Assembly: GCA_033344875.1 (NCBI GenBank)
Contig: JAWPMO010000001.1
Location: 2,319,595-2,383,594 of the forward strand
Direction of reading: 5' to 3'
DNA length: 64,000 nt
Origin: Ilumatobacteraceae bacterium
Lineage (GTDB): Bacteria > Actinomycetota > Acidimicrobiia > Acidimicrobiales > Ilumatobacteraceae
Below the pieces are notes generated by a model that was given only the letters and a program-made list of their open reading frames with translations, searched no databases and was not told where the DNA came from. Below are positions 22,971-32,238 of this stretch, in pieces. Position 1 is the first letter of the stretch, and each line of letters begins with the position of its first letter. Made by a program: the position numbers and the translations under genes.

Positions 22971-25900
22971 TCAGCCGTCCGGGAGTTGCTGCCCGGTGAT
23001 CGATCGGAACGCCTGCCGGATCCGCTTGACGCTGACGGGTCCCTCGACCCCGAGCGGCTGGGCGAAGATGCTCATGCGGAGTTCTTCGACCATCCAGGCG
23101 ACGTCTCGGAGATCGTGGCCACGCACGGCCGGATCGCTCATGGCCGCCGCGACCGCGCGTTCGATCGGTCGCACCTCGGCCATCCGCCGGCGGTCACGCT
23201 CGACATCGCCGCCGAGGTGGTCGAGGCGGTACTCGATGCCGCGGACGTACCGGTGCACGTCGGGCAGCCGGTCGGTGCCCGAGCGGCGGACGAAGCCCGA
23301 CGCGACGAGCCGGCGCGCGTGTGCTTCGGCGTCGGCGACCGTGGCGGACAACGAACCGGCGGTGAGCGACGAGGTGCGCTGCGCCACCCGATGGGCGGCC
23401 GCCACGATGTCGGCGGCGACCGCGAGCGCGTCGGCGGCGAGCGTCGGGGTCTCGTCGCGGACGGCTCGTTCGAGTCGGGCGAAGGCTCCGTCGTCCCACG
23501 GCAACTCGTACCTCGACATCACCGCTTCGACCGCGGCCTCGATCGCGTCGCCGGCGAGTTCGGAGAGCGGCACCGAGCCGGCGGCGACCGCCAGGGCCGA
23601 CCGCTGGTCGAGCGACCGCTCGACGCGCGCCACGGTCGGGGCCGCGGCCATGAGCAGCAGACGTCGAACGCCGCCGCGCATCGCTCGTTGCTGCAGGGCC
23701 TCGTTGTCGACGACCCGCAACGAGACGCTGTCGCCCCGATCGAGCAGTGTGGGGTACGCCCGCACGACGTGACCGTCACCCGACCGCTGTTCGACGACTC
23801 GATCGAGCGTGCCGATGTCCCAGGTGAGGATGTCGCGTCGCTCGGCCAACGGCGCCGCGTCGGCCAACGCCGATCGGGCCGAACCGGCCTGACGCTCCCG
23901 GATCGCCGCCAGGTCGTCACCTGCGTCGACGACCGCCCCGTCGGCGTCGACGACCACGATGTGGAGTCGCAGGTGCGTCGGCAGCCGGTCGAACACGAAG
24001 TCGTCGCCGCTGACCTCGACGCCGTTCGACTCGCCGAGGACCCGGGCGAGCGCGTCGACGAGTCGGCCGTCGGGCGACCCGAGCTGCTCGAACGCGGCGG
24101 CGGTGGTGTCGTTCATCGGGATCAGCTCCCGACGCAGCTCCTTGGGCAACGAGCGGATCAGCAGCCCGACGAGTTCTTCGCGGTAGCCGGGGACCAGCCA
24201 GTCGAAGCCCCGATCGTCGAACTGGTTGAGCGCCGTCAGCGGCACGTTGACCGTCGCTCCGTCGAGTGCCGTACCCGGCTCGAACCGGTACGTGAGCGGG
24301 TACTCGGCACCGCCGACGGTCCAGGTGTCGGGATAGTCGGCGAGCCGGATGCCTCGGCGGTTCCGGAGCACGGACGGATCGAGCTCGAGCAGCGTGGGCT
24401 GGTCACGTCGGGCGGTCTTCCACCAGCGATCGAAGTCGCGTCCCGATGTGACGTCGGCGCCGACGCGCTCGTCGTAGAACTCGAACACCATCTCGTCGTC
24501 GAGCAGGTCGATGCGGCGCACGCGCGCCTCGAGCAGCGCGACCCGCTCGACGAATCGCTCGTTGGCGGCCAGGAACTCGTGTCGGGTCTCCCAGTCGCCG
24601 GCGACCAGTGCGTGCCGGATGAACATCTCCCTGGCGAGGGTCGGATCGACCCGGCCGACGCCGATCATGCGGGCGCTGACGATCGGCAACCCGAACAGCG
24701 TGACGGTCTCGGCGACGACCGCACGGCCCGAACGGGCGTCCCACCACGGATCGCCGTACGATCGCTTCACGAGGTGCTCCGCGAGCGACTCGGCCCACTC
24801 GGGCTGGATCGTCGCGACGCGACGCGCCCACAGCCGGTTCGTCTCGACCAGCTCCGCCGCCATCACCCACTTCGACCCACGCTTCGACAGCACCGAACCG
24901 GGCGCGATCACGAACCGGGCGTCGCGGGCGGCCCGGTACTCGCGACCATCGCCGTCCTTCGTGCCGATCTGCGACAGCAGCCCCGAGAGCACCGCCCGGT
25001 GGACGTGGTCGGGATGGGATTCGTCGACCGTCGGCCGGATGTCGAGCTGGCCGGCGACCTGTCGGAGCTGGCTGTACAGGTCGCGCCATTCGCGGACGCG
25101 CAGGTAGTTGAGATGCTCGTCGCGACACATCCGACGGAAGCGGTTGCCGGACAGCTCACGCTGCTGGGCCCGCAGGTAGTCCCACAGCGCGACGATCGAG
25201 AGCAGGTCGGAACCGTCGACGTCGAAGCGTCGGTGCAGTTCGGCGGCGCGTTCGGGCGAGTCCTTCGGCCGTTCGCGGACATCTTGGATCGACAGGGCGG
25301 ACGCGATGACGAGCACCTCGCGGACACACCCGAGACGCCCGGCCTCGACGACCATGCGGCCGAGTCGCGGGTCGATTGGCAGGCGCGCCAGTTGACGACC
25401 CGTCGACGTGAGTTCGCGAGGCGAACCCATCTCGCCCTCGCGCAGCGCTCCCAACTCCTCGAGCAGTTGGTAGCCGTCGCGGATGGCGGGATGATCGGGC
25501 GGCTCGACGAACGGGAACCGGGCGACGTCACCGAGCCCGATCGCCGTCATCTGCAGGATGACCGACGCCAGGTTCGTCCGCAGGATCTCGGGGTCGGTGA
25601 ACTCGGGGCGGGCGTCGAAATCGTCCTCGGTGTAGAGCCGGATGCACACGCCCGGAGCGACCCGGCCGCACCGACCTGCCCGCTGGTTGGCCGACGCCTG
25701 GGACACGGGCTCGATCGGGAGTCGCTGGACTTTCAGCCGGCGGCTGTAGCGCGAGATGCGCGCGGTGCCGGCGTCGACGACGTAGCGGACACCCGGCACG
25801 GTGATCGAGGTCTCGGCGACATTGGTCGACAGGACGATGCGTCGACCCCGATGCGGCTGGAAGATGCGGTGCTGTTCGACCGACGACAGCCGCGCGTACA

Positions 25901-26777
25901 GCGGCAGCACTTCGGTGTTGCGCAGGTCGGCGCGACGGAGCGCATCGGCGATGTCGTGGATCTCGCGCTCGCCGCTCAGGAACACGAGCACGTCCCCCGG
26001 CCCCTCGGACTCCAACTCGGCGACCGCGTCGATGACGGCTCTGACCTGGTCGCGTCGGTCGCCGGGGTCGTCCTCGTTGTCGGCACCGAAGGGGCGGTAG
26101 CGCACCTCGACCGGGTACGTGCGGCCCTCGACGACGAACACGGGCGCCGGCACGCCGTCGACGCCGAAGTGCTCGGCGAACCGGTCGGTGTCGATCGTCG
26201 CCGACGTCACGATCACCTTGAGATCGGGACGCTTCGGCAGCAACTGTTTGACGTAGCCGAGGATGAAGTCGATGTTGAGACTGCGCTCGTGCGCCTCGTC
26301 GATGATCAACGTGTCGTAGCGGCGGAGCATCCGATCGCGCTGCAGTTCGTTGAGGAGGATGCCGTCGGTCATCACCCGCAGCAGCGTTCCGTCGCCCACC
26401 CGGTCGTTGAAGCGGACGGTGTAGCCGACCGCCTCGCCGATCGTCGTGCCGACCTCCTCGGCGATCCGCTCGGCGACCGTGCGGGCCGCGACCCGGCGAG
26501 GCTGCGTGTGCCCGATCATCCCGTCGACACCCCGACCGGCCAACAGACAGAGCTTCGGCAGCTGGGTGCTCTTGCCCGAACCGGTCTCACCGGCGACGAC
26601 GACCACCTGGTGCTCGCGGATGGCGGCAACGAGTTCGTCCTGCCGGTCGGCGATCGGGAGCGACTCCGGGATCCGGACCGGGTTCGCCAGGCGATCGAGC
26701 ATCGCCCGGCGCGCGTCGATCCGTCGCTGATCGCGCTCGGGGGCCGAGCGCTGTTGGCGGTTCGAAGAACGGGACAT
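22971..26777 (-). CDS. hrpA: ATP-dependent RNA helicase HrpA (DEAH family)
   Basis: The 1268-residue protein has Walker A GETGSGKST near residue 62, LIIDEAHERSLNIDF near residue 157, TSATID near 187 and QRAGRCGR further on. The DEAH/OB-fold region and a long C-terminal domain of the HrpA type follow. Length matches HrpA (about 1300). In E. coli HrpA rescues stalled or collided ribosomes and processes some mRNAs. The start at 26777 (MSRSSNRQQ) is favoured because the extra upstream frame has no family sequence and would overlap the divergent peptidase gene. Confidence 0.95.
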   Translation of the reverse strand: MSRSSNRQQRSAPERDQRRIDARRAMLDRLANPVRIPESLPIADRQDELVAAIREHQVVVVAGETGSGKSTQLPKLCLLAGRGVDGMIGHTQPRRVAARTVAERIAEEVGTTIGEAVGYTVRFNDRVGDGTLLRVMTDGILLNELQRDRMLRRYDTLIIDEAHERSLNIDFILGYVKQLLPKRPDLKVIVTSATIDTDRFAEHFGVDGVPAPVFVVEGRTYPVEVRYRPFGADNEDDPGDRRDQVRAVIDAVAELESEGPGDVLVFLSGEREIHDIADALRRADLRNTEVLPLYARLSSVEQHRIFQPHRGRRIVLSTNVAETSITVPGVRYVVDAGTARISRYSRRLKVQRLPIEPVSQASANQRAGRCGRVAPGVCIRLYTEDDFDARPEFTDPEILRTNLASVILQMTAIGLGDVARFPFVEPPDHPAIRDGYQLLEELGALREGEMGSPRELTSTGRQLARLPIDPRLGRMVVEAGRLGCVREVLVIASALSIQDVRERPKDSPERAAELHRRFDVDGSDLLSIVALWDYLRAQQRELSGNRFRRMCRDEHLNYLRVREWRDLYSQLRQVAGQLDIRPTVDESHPDHVHRAVLSGLLSQIGTKDGDGREYRAARDARFVIAPGSVLSKRGSKWVMAAELVETNRLWARRVATIQPEWAESLAEHLVKRSYGDPWWDARSGRAVVAETVTLFGLPIVSARMIGVGRVDPTLAREMFIRHALVAGDWETRHEFLAANERFVERVALLEARVRRIDLLDDEMVFEFYDERVGADVTSGRDFDRWWKTARRDQPTLLELDPSVLRNRRGIRLADYPDTWTVGGAEYPLTYRFEPGTALDGATVNVPLTALNQFDDRGFDWLVPGYREELVGLLIRSLPKELRRELIPMNDTTAAAFEQLGSPDGRLVDALARVLGESNGVEVSGDDFVFDRLPTHLRLHIVVVDADGAVVDAGDDLAAIRERQAGSARSALADAAPLAERRDILTWDIGTLDRVVEQRSGDGHVVRAYPTLLDRGDSVSLRVVDNEALQQRAMRGGVRRLLLMAAAPTVARVERSLDQRSALAVAAGSVPLSELAGDAIEAAVEAVMSRYELPWDDGAFARLERAVRDETPTLAADALAVAADIVAAAHRVAQRTSSLTAGSLSATVADAEAHARRLVASGFVRRSGTDRLPDVHRYVRGIEYRLDHLGGDVERDRRRMAEVRPIERAVAAAMSDPAVRGHDLRDVAWMVEELRMSIFAQPLGVEGPVSVKRIRQAFRSITGQQLPDG

Positions 26778-26878
26778 GCCGCTCTCAGGTTCGCAGCTCG
26801 ATGCGCGCAATCCCACACGATTTGCCGAAGCGTCGAGTGGAGGCTGCGAACCGCTGCCGGCGACGGCACACTGTCGGG

Positions 26879-27601
26879 GTGAGGTCCGGGACGCGTGCGG
26901 CGTTGCGCGATGCGGCACCGGCCGAGTTCGACCGATTGTCACCGGCCGAACAGGAACGGTTCCTCGTGCACGGTGAGCGCCTGGTCGCCCGGGCTTCGTG
27001 GGAAGGCGCCCGCGACGTCGACGTCACCGACGTGATGATCCACGTGATCGCGGCGCACGCCGCGCTCCTGACCGCCGGCTTCGGCACCGACACCCACCCT
27101 TACCTCAACGTGAAATCGGTGATCGTCCACGGCCGAACGATCGTCACGCGGGGCGATCGTCCCGGTCCGGTGCGCGGCGTGTACACGTCCGGTCGGCAGT
27201 ACCTCGCCGGCCAGTCGGGTCACGGCCGGGGGCCGGTGCTGCTCGACTGGCAGACCGTGGCCCGGCAGATCGACAACCCCGAGCGCGGGGTGAACGTGGT
27301 GTACCACGAGTTCGCCCACAAGCTCGATCAACTCGACGGTGCGGCCGACGGCATGCCGCCGCTCCCCTCGCCCGCCGACGAGTCGGCCTGGGTCCAGACG
27401 CTCGGCACGAACTACCGGCGGCTGCGGCGCCGCGGCAGCGACGGGCTGATCAGGGGGTATGCCGCGACGAATCCGGCCGAGTACTTCGCCGTGACCAGCG
27501 AGCTGTTCTTCACACGGCCGGTCGAACTGCGCGAACGCCACCCGCGGGTGTACCGGCGCTTGGCCGACTTCTACGGTCAGGAACCGGCCGACCGCCGCTG
27601 A
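26879..27601 (+). CDS. mtfA: MtfA-family zinc metallopeptidase (M90)
   Basis: About 240 residues. The zinc motif H143-E-F-A-H147 is followed by KLDQLDG, and the later NPAEYFAVTSELFF supplies the third-ligand Glu. These are diagnostic of MtfA/M90. In E. coli MtfA binds the repressor Mlc and affects glucose transport regulation; in actinobacteria its role is not clear. Homology begins at LSPAEQERFL. The GTG at 26879 leaves 101 bases for divergent promoters with hrpA; an ATG at 26801 would leave only 23. The start is therefore uncertain. Confidence 0.82.
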   Translation: MRSGTRAALRDAAPAEFDRLSPAEQERFLVHGERLVARASWEGARDVDVTDVMIHVIAAHAALLTAGFGTDTHPYLNVKSVIVHGRTIVTRGDRPGPVRGVYTSGRQYLAGQSGHGRGPVLLDWQTVARQIDNPERGVNVVYHEFAHKLDQLDGAADGMPPLPSPADESAWVQTLGTNYRRLRRRGSDGLIRGYAATNPAEYFAVTSELFFTRPVELRERHPRVYRRLADFYGQEPADRR

Positions 27602-27609
27602 CGCCCCGG

Positions 27610-28398
27610 CTATTCGCCGATGAAGTCGGGCGATCGCTTCTCGACGAACGCCGCGATGCCCTCTTGGCCGTCGTGACCCCGCATCGACTGCGCGATGACG
27701 ACGCCCTCGTACTCGCCCGCCGTCGGCAGCGAGTTCTCGTAGCCGTGGTACACGACCCGCTTCGCGTGGCCGAGCGCCCACGCGGGCCCGTCGGCGAGCT
27801 GCTGCGCGAGCGCTGCGCAGGCCGAGTCGACGTCGTCGTCGGCGACGACGCGGTTGACCAACCCCCACGACTCGGCCTCGGCCGCGTCGAGCACCCGATT
27901 GGTCAGCGTCAGGTCGAGCATGCGGCGCAGACCGATGTGGCGGGCGACGAAGTACGACGACGTGCCGTCGGGCGTGACGCCGGCGCGGGTGTACGCCATC
28001 GTGTACTTGGCGGACTCGCCCGACACCACGAGATCGAATGCGCTCATCAGCGAGAGCCCGGCGCCGCCCGCGGCGCCACGGACACCGGCGACGAACGGCT
28101 TCGGGATCGAGTTCATCTTGTAGATCGCGCCGTGGTAGTCGACGAGCATGTCGGAGGCGAGCTCGGCCACGCGGTCACCCGCCTGATGGAACAGCTTGAG
28201 GTCGCCGCCCGCGCAGAACACCTTGCCCTCGGCGGTCACCGAGACCGCGCGGACGTCGTCGTCGAACTCGATCGCCACCATCACCGCGCGCAGATCGGCG
28301 GAGAACGCGGGATTCACGGCGTTCGCTCCTTCGGGGCGGGTGAAGCGAACGTGCGCGACCCGGTCGCGCACCTCGTAGGACATCGTCGACAGCTCCAT
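27610..28398 (-). CDS. Enoyl-CoA hydratase/isomerase (crotonase) family protein
   Basis: The 262-residue crotonase has the oxyanion-hole segments FCAGGDLKLF (near residue 62) and GVRGAAGGAGLSLMSAFDLV (near residue 105). The Gly-Gly of the second loop is intact. The catalytic Glu position near DGTSSYF is not obviously conserved, so it may be an isomerase or another crotonase chemistry rather than a classic hydratase. The ATG at 28398 has a TACGCT box seven bases upstream and no Shine-Dalgarno. It is divergent from a VOC gene and convergent with the MtfA-like gene. Confidence 0.83.
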   Translation of the reverse strand: MELSTMSYEVRDRVAHVRFTRPEGANAVNPAFSADLRAVMVAIEFDDDVRAVSVTAEGKVFCAGGDLKLFHQAGDRVAELASDMLVDYHGAIYKMNSIPKPFVAGVRGAAGGAGLSLMSAFDLVVSGESAKYTMAYTRAGVTPDGTSSYFVARHIGLRRMLDLTLTNRVLDAAEAESWGLVNRVVADDDVDSACAALAQQLADGPAWALGHAKRVVYHGYENSLPTAGEYEGVVIAQSMRGHDGQEGIAAFVEKRSPDFIGE

Positions 28399-28405
28399 GC
28401 CTGGC

Positions 28406-28411
28406 AGCGTA
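28406..28411 (-). promoter_or_regulatory. Putative -10 box (TACGCT) of a leaderless gene
   Basis: TACGCT ends seven bases before the crotonase ATG at 28398. A TGACGA 19 bases further upstream could be a poorly spaced -35. Confidence 0.4.
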
Positions 28412-28478
28412 GGTTGCTTCGCTCGACAGATCGTCACGAGAGCTGCTAAGCTTGCGAGCACAACAAAAGGAGCCCACC

Positions 28479-29051
28479 ATGAACCCCATCGAGTCGACCG
28501 TGCCCTGGCAAGGACTGAACCACCTGGCCCTGATCACCAACGACATGGATGCGACCGTGCGGTTCTGGCACGGCGTCATGGGCGCGCCCCTGGTGGCGAC
28601 GATCGGCACCGACACGTTCCGCCACTACTTCTTCTCGTTCGGCCCGTCGCACTCGGTCGCCTTCTTCGAGTACATCGGCCACGAGACCAACATGGTCGCC
28701 AAGCCTGCCGGCGTGTTCGACGAGCGGGCCGGCCAGTTCGACCACCTCTCCCTCGATCTCCCCGACGAGGCAGCGCTGACGTCGCTGCGCGAACGGCTGA
28801 CGGCGGCCGGCACCGAGGTCACCGACGTGGTCGACCACGGACTCATGCGGTCGATCTACTTCACCGATCCCAACGGCATCGCACTCGAAGCATCGTGGTG
28901 GGCCGACGACCCGACCGGGAGCGAGCCCGACTACGCCGACGCCACGTACTTCCAGGACCCGAATCCGGTGCCGGCGTTCGCCGAACTCCGCGCCGGAGGG
29001 CTCGAGAGCGTGCCGGCGACCAAGCTCGTCGACGAACCGGTCGCCGTCTGA
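28479..29051 (+). CDS. VOC/glyoxalase-family protein
   Basis: The 190-residue protein has paired beta-alpha-beta-beta-beta modules: LNHLALITNDMDATVRFW at the start, FDHLSLDLPDE in the middle, and IYFTDPNGIALEASWW at the end. The His and terminal Glu of these strands are typical metal ligands of the vicinal oxygen chelate fold (glyoxalase, extradiol dioxygenase and resistance proteins). The ATG at 28479 is supported by AAAGGAG six bases upstream. Substrate unknown; the neighbouring crotonases suggest catabolism. Confidence 0.82.
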   Translation: MNPIESTVPWQGLNHLALITNDMDATVRFWHGVMGAPLVATIGTDTFRHYFFSFGPSHSVAFFEYIGHETNMVAKPAGVFDERAGQFDHLSLDLPDEAALTSLRERLTAAGTEVTDVVDHGLMRSIYFTDPNGIALEASWWADDPTGSEPDYADATYFQDPNPVPAFAELRAGGLESVPATKLVDEPVAV

Positions 29052-29063
29052 CGAACCTCGCCC

Positions 29064-29873
29064 CTACTCCGACGTCGGACCGGTGAACTCGGGCGGCCGC
29101 CGCTCGCGGTGCGACGCCAGGCCTTCCACCACGTCGGGCCCGCCGAATCCGTAGAACTCGAGCGCCAACGAGGCGTCGAACGCCGGCCCCGCCGAGCGGT
29201 ACCAGTGGTTGAGCGAGTGCTTCGTCCACCGCATCGCCGACGGCGACACGGCCATCAGCTTGTCGGCGACCACCAGCGCCTCGTCGTGCACCCGGTCGTC
29301 GTCGACGCACAACGAGACCAACCCGATCCGCTCGGCCTCCTCCCCCGTCAGCGTGTCGCACGTCAAGAGGTAGTACTTCGCCTTGGCCATCCCGACCAGC
29401 AGCGGCCAGCACACGGCGGCGTGGTCGCCCGCCGCGACGCCCAGCCGGGTGTGGCCGTCGATGATCCGAGCCGTGCGACCCACGACGGAGACGTCGGCCA
29501 GCAATCCGGCCACGAGCCCGGCACCGACGGCCGGCCCGTGGATCGCCGACACGATCGGCTTCGAGCAGTTGATGACGTTCCAGACCAGATCGCGGGCTTC
29601 GCGCATGACGCGGGTCCGGGTGGCGTAGTCGTTGATCATCCCGTCGATCAGTTCGAAGCTGCCTCCGGCGGAGAACCCCTTGCCGGCGCCCTGGAGGATC
29701 GCCACCTGCACGTCGGGGTCGCGGTCGACCTCGAGCCAGATCTCGGCGATCTCGCGGTGTGCGTCGGGCCCGACCGAGTTGAGGCCCGGCGCATCGAACG
29801 TCACCCGCAGCACGCCGTCGCGCGGGCGGTCGTAGGTGAAGCTCGGGAACCGCTCCGCGTAGTCGACGGTCAT
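29064..29873 (-). CDS. Enoyl-CoA hydratase/isomerase family protein
   Basis: The 269-residue crotonase carries [14 protein letters not shown] near residue 65 and [20 protein letters not shown] near residue 110, the two oxyanion-hole loops. [18 protein letters not shown] follows where hydratases carry the catalytic Glu, which here appears replaced, so the exact reaction is uncertain. The ATG at 29873 overlaps the stop of the upstream alpha/beta hydrolase by four bases (ATGA), indicating coupling. It is convergent with the VOC gene. Likely acts on an acyl-CoA in fatty-acid or aromatic-acid breakdown. Confidence 0.84.
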   Translation of the reverse strand: MTVDYAERFPSFTYDRPRDGVLRVTFDAPGLNSVGPDAHREIAEIWLEVDRDPDVQVAILQGAGKGFSAGGSFELIDGMINDYATRTRVMREARDLVWNVINCSKPIVSAIHGPAVGAGLVAGLLADVSVVGRTARIIDGHTRLGVAAGDHAAVCWPLLVGMAKAKYYLLTCDTLTGEEAERIGLVSLCVDDDRVHDEALVVADKLMAVSPSAMRWTKHSLNHWYRSAGPAFDASLALEFYGFGGPDVVEGLASHRERRPPEFTGPTSE

Positions 29874-30811
29874 CGGGTGCCTCCCAGCGCCGTCTCGATG
29901 ATGCGTGCGAGTTCGATCGGCTGGTCGCCCTGCACGCTGTGTCCGGCATCGACCTCGACCACGACGGCGTCGGTCCGGCGGCGGCGCAACTCCTCCACGT
30001 CGCCGTCGTCGACGACCGACTGTTCGCGCGTCCCGCGCACCAGCGTGAGCGGCACCGTCGACGCCTCGACGTGTTCCCACAACTCGGTGATGTCGGCCCG
30101 GCGTTCGGGGTGGTCGGTCTCGCCCATGGCGGTGTAGTCGTCCCGACGGTGACGCCACACCCAGCTGCCGTCGTCGAGCTGCAACGCGTTGTGGAGGATC
30201 CCGCGACGGAGCGAGCTCTCAGATCGCGTCGGGTTGAACTCCATCGTGCGGGCGAGCAGGTCGTCGAACCTCGGGAAGGTCGCCGGACCGCGGACGAAGT
30301 CGTGGATCGCCTTCGCCTTGTCGCCGGTGACACCGGGTGTGATGTCGACGAGCATCAGCCGCCGGACGAGGTCGGGGCGGGCCGAGGCGAGCGCGATCGC
30401 GGTGAGACCGCCGAGCGACATGCCGACGATCAGGGCCGCACGCGGCGCCAGGCCGTCGATCACCTCGGCGAGGTCCGCGGCGTTGGCGTCGGGCCGAGTG
30501 CCCACGTCGGGGGCGGGGCTGCCCGAGTGGCCGTGACCGGGCAGATCGGGCGCGATCAGCGGACGATCGAGCGCGAGCGCGACCGTGTCCCACGTGTGTG
30601 CGTTCTGCGCCCCGCCGTGGATGAGCACGACCTCGGGGTCGCCCGTGCCCCAACGCAGCGTGCTGAGCGACCGACCGTCGCGCAGCGACGTCTCGATCCG
30701 TTCGACCGTGGGCGGCTCGTCGTACGGCAGCCCCCATTCCCGTGCGTTCTCGTGGAACATCGAGAACTCGTCGTAGGCCACACGGTCCGGGTCGCTCGTC
30801 ACCTCCAGCAC
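29870..30811 (-). CDS. Alpha/beta hydrolase
   Basis: About 313 residues. [13 protein letters not shown] (near residue 63) gives the oxyanion hole, GMSLGG with S132 is the nucleophile elbow, and DAGHSVQG near the end supplies the His. The family covers esterases, C-C hydrolases and haloalkane-type enzymes. It is coupled to the downstream crotonase, so a CoA-linked or ring-cleavage substrate is possible. The start is uncertain: a GTG at 30811 is used; an ATG at 30856 adds 15 residues and a GTG at 30802 removes three. It is divergent from the butyrobetaine dioxygenase-like gene. Confidence 0.8.
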   Translation of the reverse strand: MLEVTSDPDRVAYDEFSMFHENAREWGLPYDEPPTVERIETSLRDGRSLSTLRWGTGDPEVVLIHGGAQNAHTWDTVALALDRPLIAPDLPGHGHSGSPAPDVGTRPDANAADLAEVIDGLAPRAALIVGMSLGGLTAIALASARPDLVRRLMLVDITPGVTGDKAKAIHDFVRGPATFPRFDDLLARTMEFNPTRSESSLRRGILHNALQLDDGSWVWRHRRDDYTAMGETDHPERRADITELWEHVEASTVPLTLVRGTREQSVVDDGDVEELRRRRTDAVVVEVDAGHSVQGDQPIELARIIETALGGTR

Positions 30812-30885
30812 CGTAGAACCCGACGGCGAACGGAGCGAACCCGGATCGCCGCACATCGCCGGCCGGCGCGTGGTTGACTGACGCG

Positions 30886-31992
30886 GTGAACGGCATCGAT
30901 CGCCTCACCCCGGAGTCCGACCGACTCCACATCGACTGGGCCGACGGCCGTGTCAGCGAGCACTCGTGGATCTGGCTCCGCGATCATTCGCACGACCCGA
31001 CGACCATCCACCCCGACACGCAGCAGCGCCAACTGGTGACCGCCGAGATCGACCCGTCGCTCCGGCCGACCGGCGTCACGACGACCGGCGGCGCGGTCGT
31101 GATCGAGTGGAACGACGACGACCACCCGCCGTCGATCCTGCCCACCGAGTTCCTGGCGGCCCATCGCGACCCGAACGTGTTCGACGACACCGAACGTGTG
31201 CTGTGGGACGGCACGTCGATCCTCGACGACTGGCCCGTCGTCGAGTACGACGAGGTGATCGCCGACGACGCCGGTGTCGCCCGCTGGCTCGAACTCGTCG
31301 CCCGTTACGGCTTCGGCATCGCCACCGGCACCCCAACGACGGCCGAGGCGACGGAACGGCTCGCTCGCCGCATCGGGTACGTCCGCGAGACGATCTTCGG
31401 CGGCATGTGGGACTTCCAGGCCGATCTGTCCAAGGCCGACACCGCGTACACCGACCAGGAGCTGCGACCCCACACCGACGGCACGTACAGCAACGACGCA
31501 CCGGGCCTCCAGCTCCTGCACTGCCTGGCGTTCGACGGGACCGGCGGGGAATCGACGATGGTCGACGGATTCCGGGTCGCGGCCCAGCTCCGGGTCGCCG
31601 ACCCCGACGCGTACGAGGTGCTGTCGACCGTCGACGTGCCCGGCCGATACCTGGGGGACGGTGTCGATCTCCGGGCGGCCCGCTCGGTGTTCCGCCACGG
31701 CGCCGACGGCGTGCTCGAGCAGGTGTCGTTCAACAACGCCGACCGAGCACCGTTCACCCTGCCGTTCGACCGGATGAATCGTTTCTACGACGCGCTGCGA
31801 GCGTTCGAACGTCGGGCGAACGACGTACGGCTCCAGTGGCGCCGCGTCAACCCACCGGGCGACGCGATGCTCTTCGACAACTGGCGGGTCCTCCACGGGC
31901 GCCTCTCGTACACCGGCCACCGACACCTGTGCGGTTGCTACATCAACCGCGAGGACTACCTGAGTCGCCGCCGAGTCCTCGCGACCGGCTGA
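30886..31992 (+). CDS. Gamma-butyrobetaine dioxygenase-like Fe(II)/2-oxoglutarate oxygenase
   Basis: About 368 residues. An N-terminal domain with WLRDHSHDPTTIHPDTQQR resembles the small domain of gamma-butyrobetaine hydroxylase. A TauD-like core follows with the iron facial triad H196-T-D198 (LRPHTDGTYS) and H337 (RVLHGRL). The family hydroxylates butyrobetaine to carnitine or trimethyllysine. No carnitine-specific transporter is adjacent, but two oligopeptide-type ABC systems follow. The start is ambiguous: a GTG at 30886 is used; a TTG at 30874 would add four residues. Confidence is high for the enzyme class and lower for the substrate. Confidence 0.82.
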   Translation: MNGIDRLTPESDRLHIDWADGRVSEHSWIWLRDHSHDPTTIHPDTQQRQLVTAEIDPSLRPTGVTTTGGAVVIEWNDDDHPPSILPTEFLAAHRDPNVFDDTERVLWDGTSILDDWPVVEYDEVIADDAGVARWLELVARYGFGIATGTPTTAEATERLARRIGYVRETIFGGMWDFQADLSKADTAYTDQELRPHTDGTYSNDAPGLQLLHCLAFDGTGGESTMVDGFRVAAQLRVADPDAYEVLSTVDVPGRYLGDGVDLRAARSVFRHGADGVLEQVSFNNADRAPFTLPFDRMNRFYDALRAFERRANDVRLQWRRVNPPGDAMLFDNWRVLHGRLSYTGHRHLCGCYINREDYLSRRRVLATG

Positions 31993-32107
31993 CCTCCCGG
32001 CGCTGTCGAGCGCTGTGTCCGCGGCCAGTCGAGTCGACGCGACGGCGGTCGGGGCCGACCGCTCGACGATCTTCGTCGTCGGATCCGACCCTCCGACTGG
32101 CGGTCGG

Positions 32108-32124
32108 GTGGTCAGACCGACCAC
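32108..32124. promoter_or_regulatory. Inverted repeat resembling a GntR/FadR-type site
   Basis: GTGGTC and GACCAC flank AGACC. The core GTCAGAC fits the GTM-N-KAC pattern of FadR-subfamily GntR operators. It lies in the 246-base gap ahead of the first ABC cassette. Confidence 0.4.
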
Positions 32125-32144
32125 AATGAGCCGAACCGGGGTGC

Positions 32145-32173
32145 GACCGATGTCACCATCGATGACATCGGTC
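32145..32173. promoter_or_regulatory. Long perfect inverted repeat upstream of the first ABC cassette
   Basis: GACCGATGTCA and TGACATCGGTC are perfect 11-base arms around a seven-base spacer. After one mismatch the symmetry continues for three more bases on each side (32141-32177). The symmetry and the position, about 65 bases before the first ATPase start, suggest an operator for a dimeric regulator. Confidence 0.55.
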
Positions 32174-32238
32174 ACACGTCGGCGGCAGTTCGGTCGCAGG
32201 GGGCGACCGGCGGGGAACGAACCGAGGGGGAATCGTCG

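Noticed and set aside
22986-26882. A 1298-codon open frame antisense to hrpA
   Set aside because: It mirrors the hrpA codons, is rich in Arg, Asp and Val with no domain, and is a consequence of high GC at third positions.
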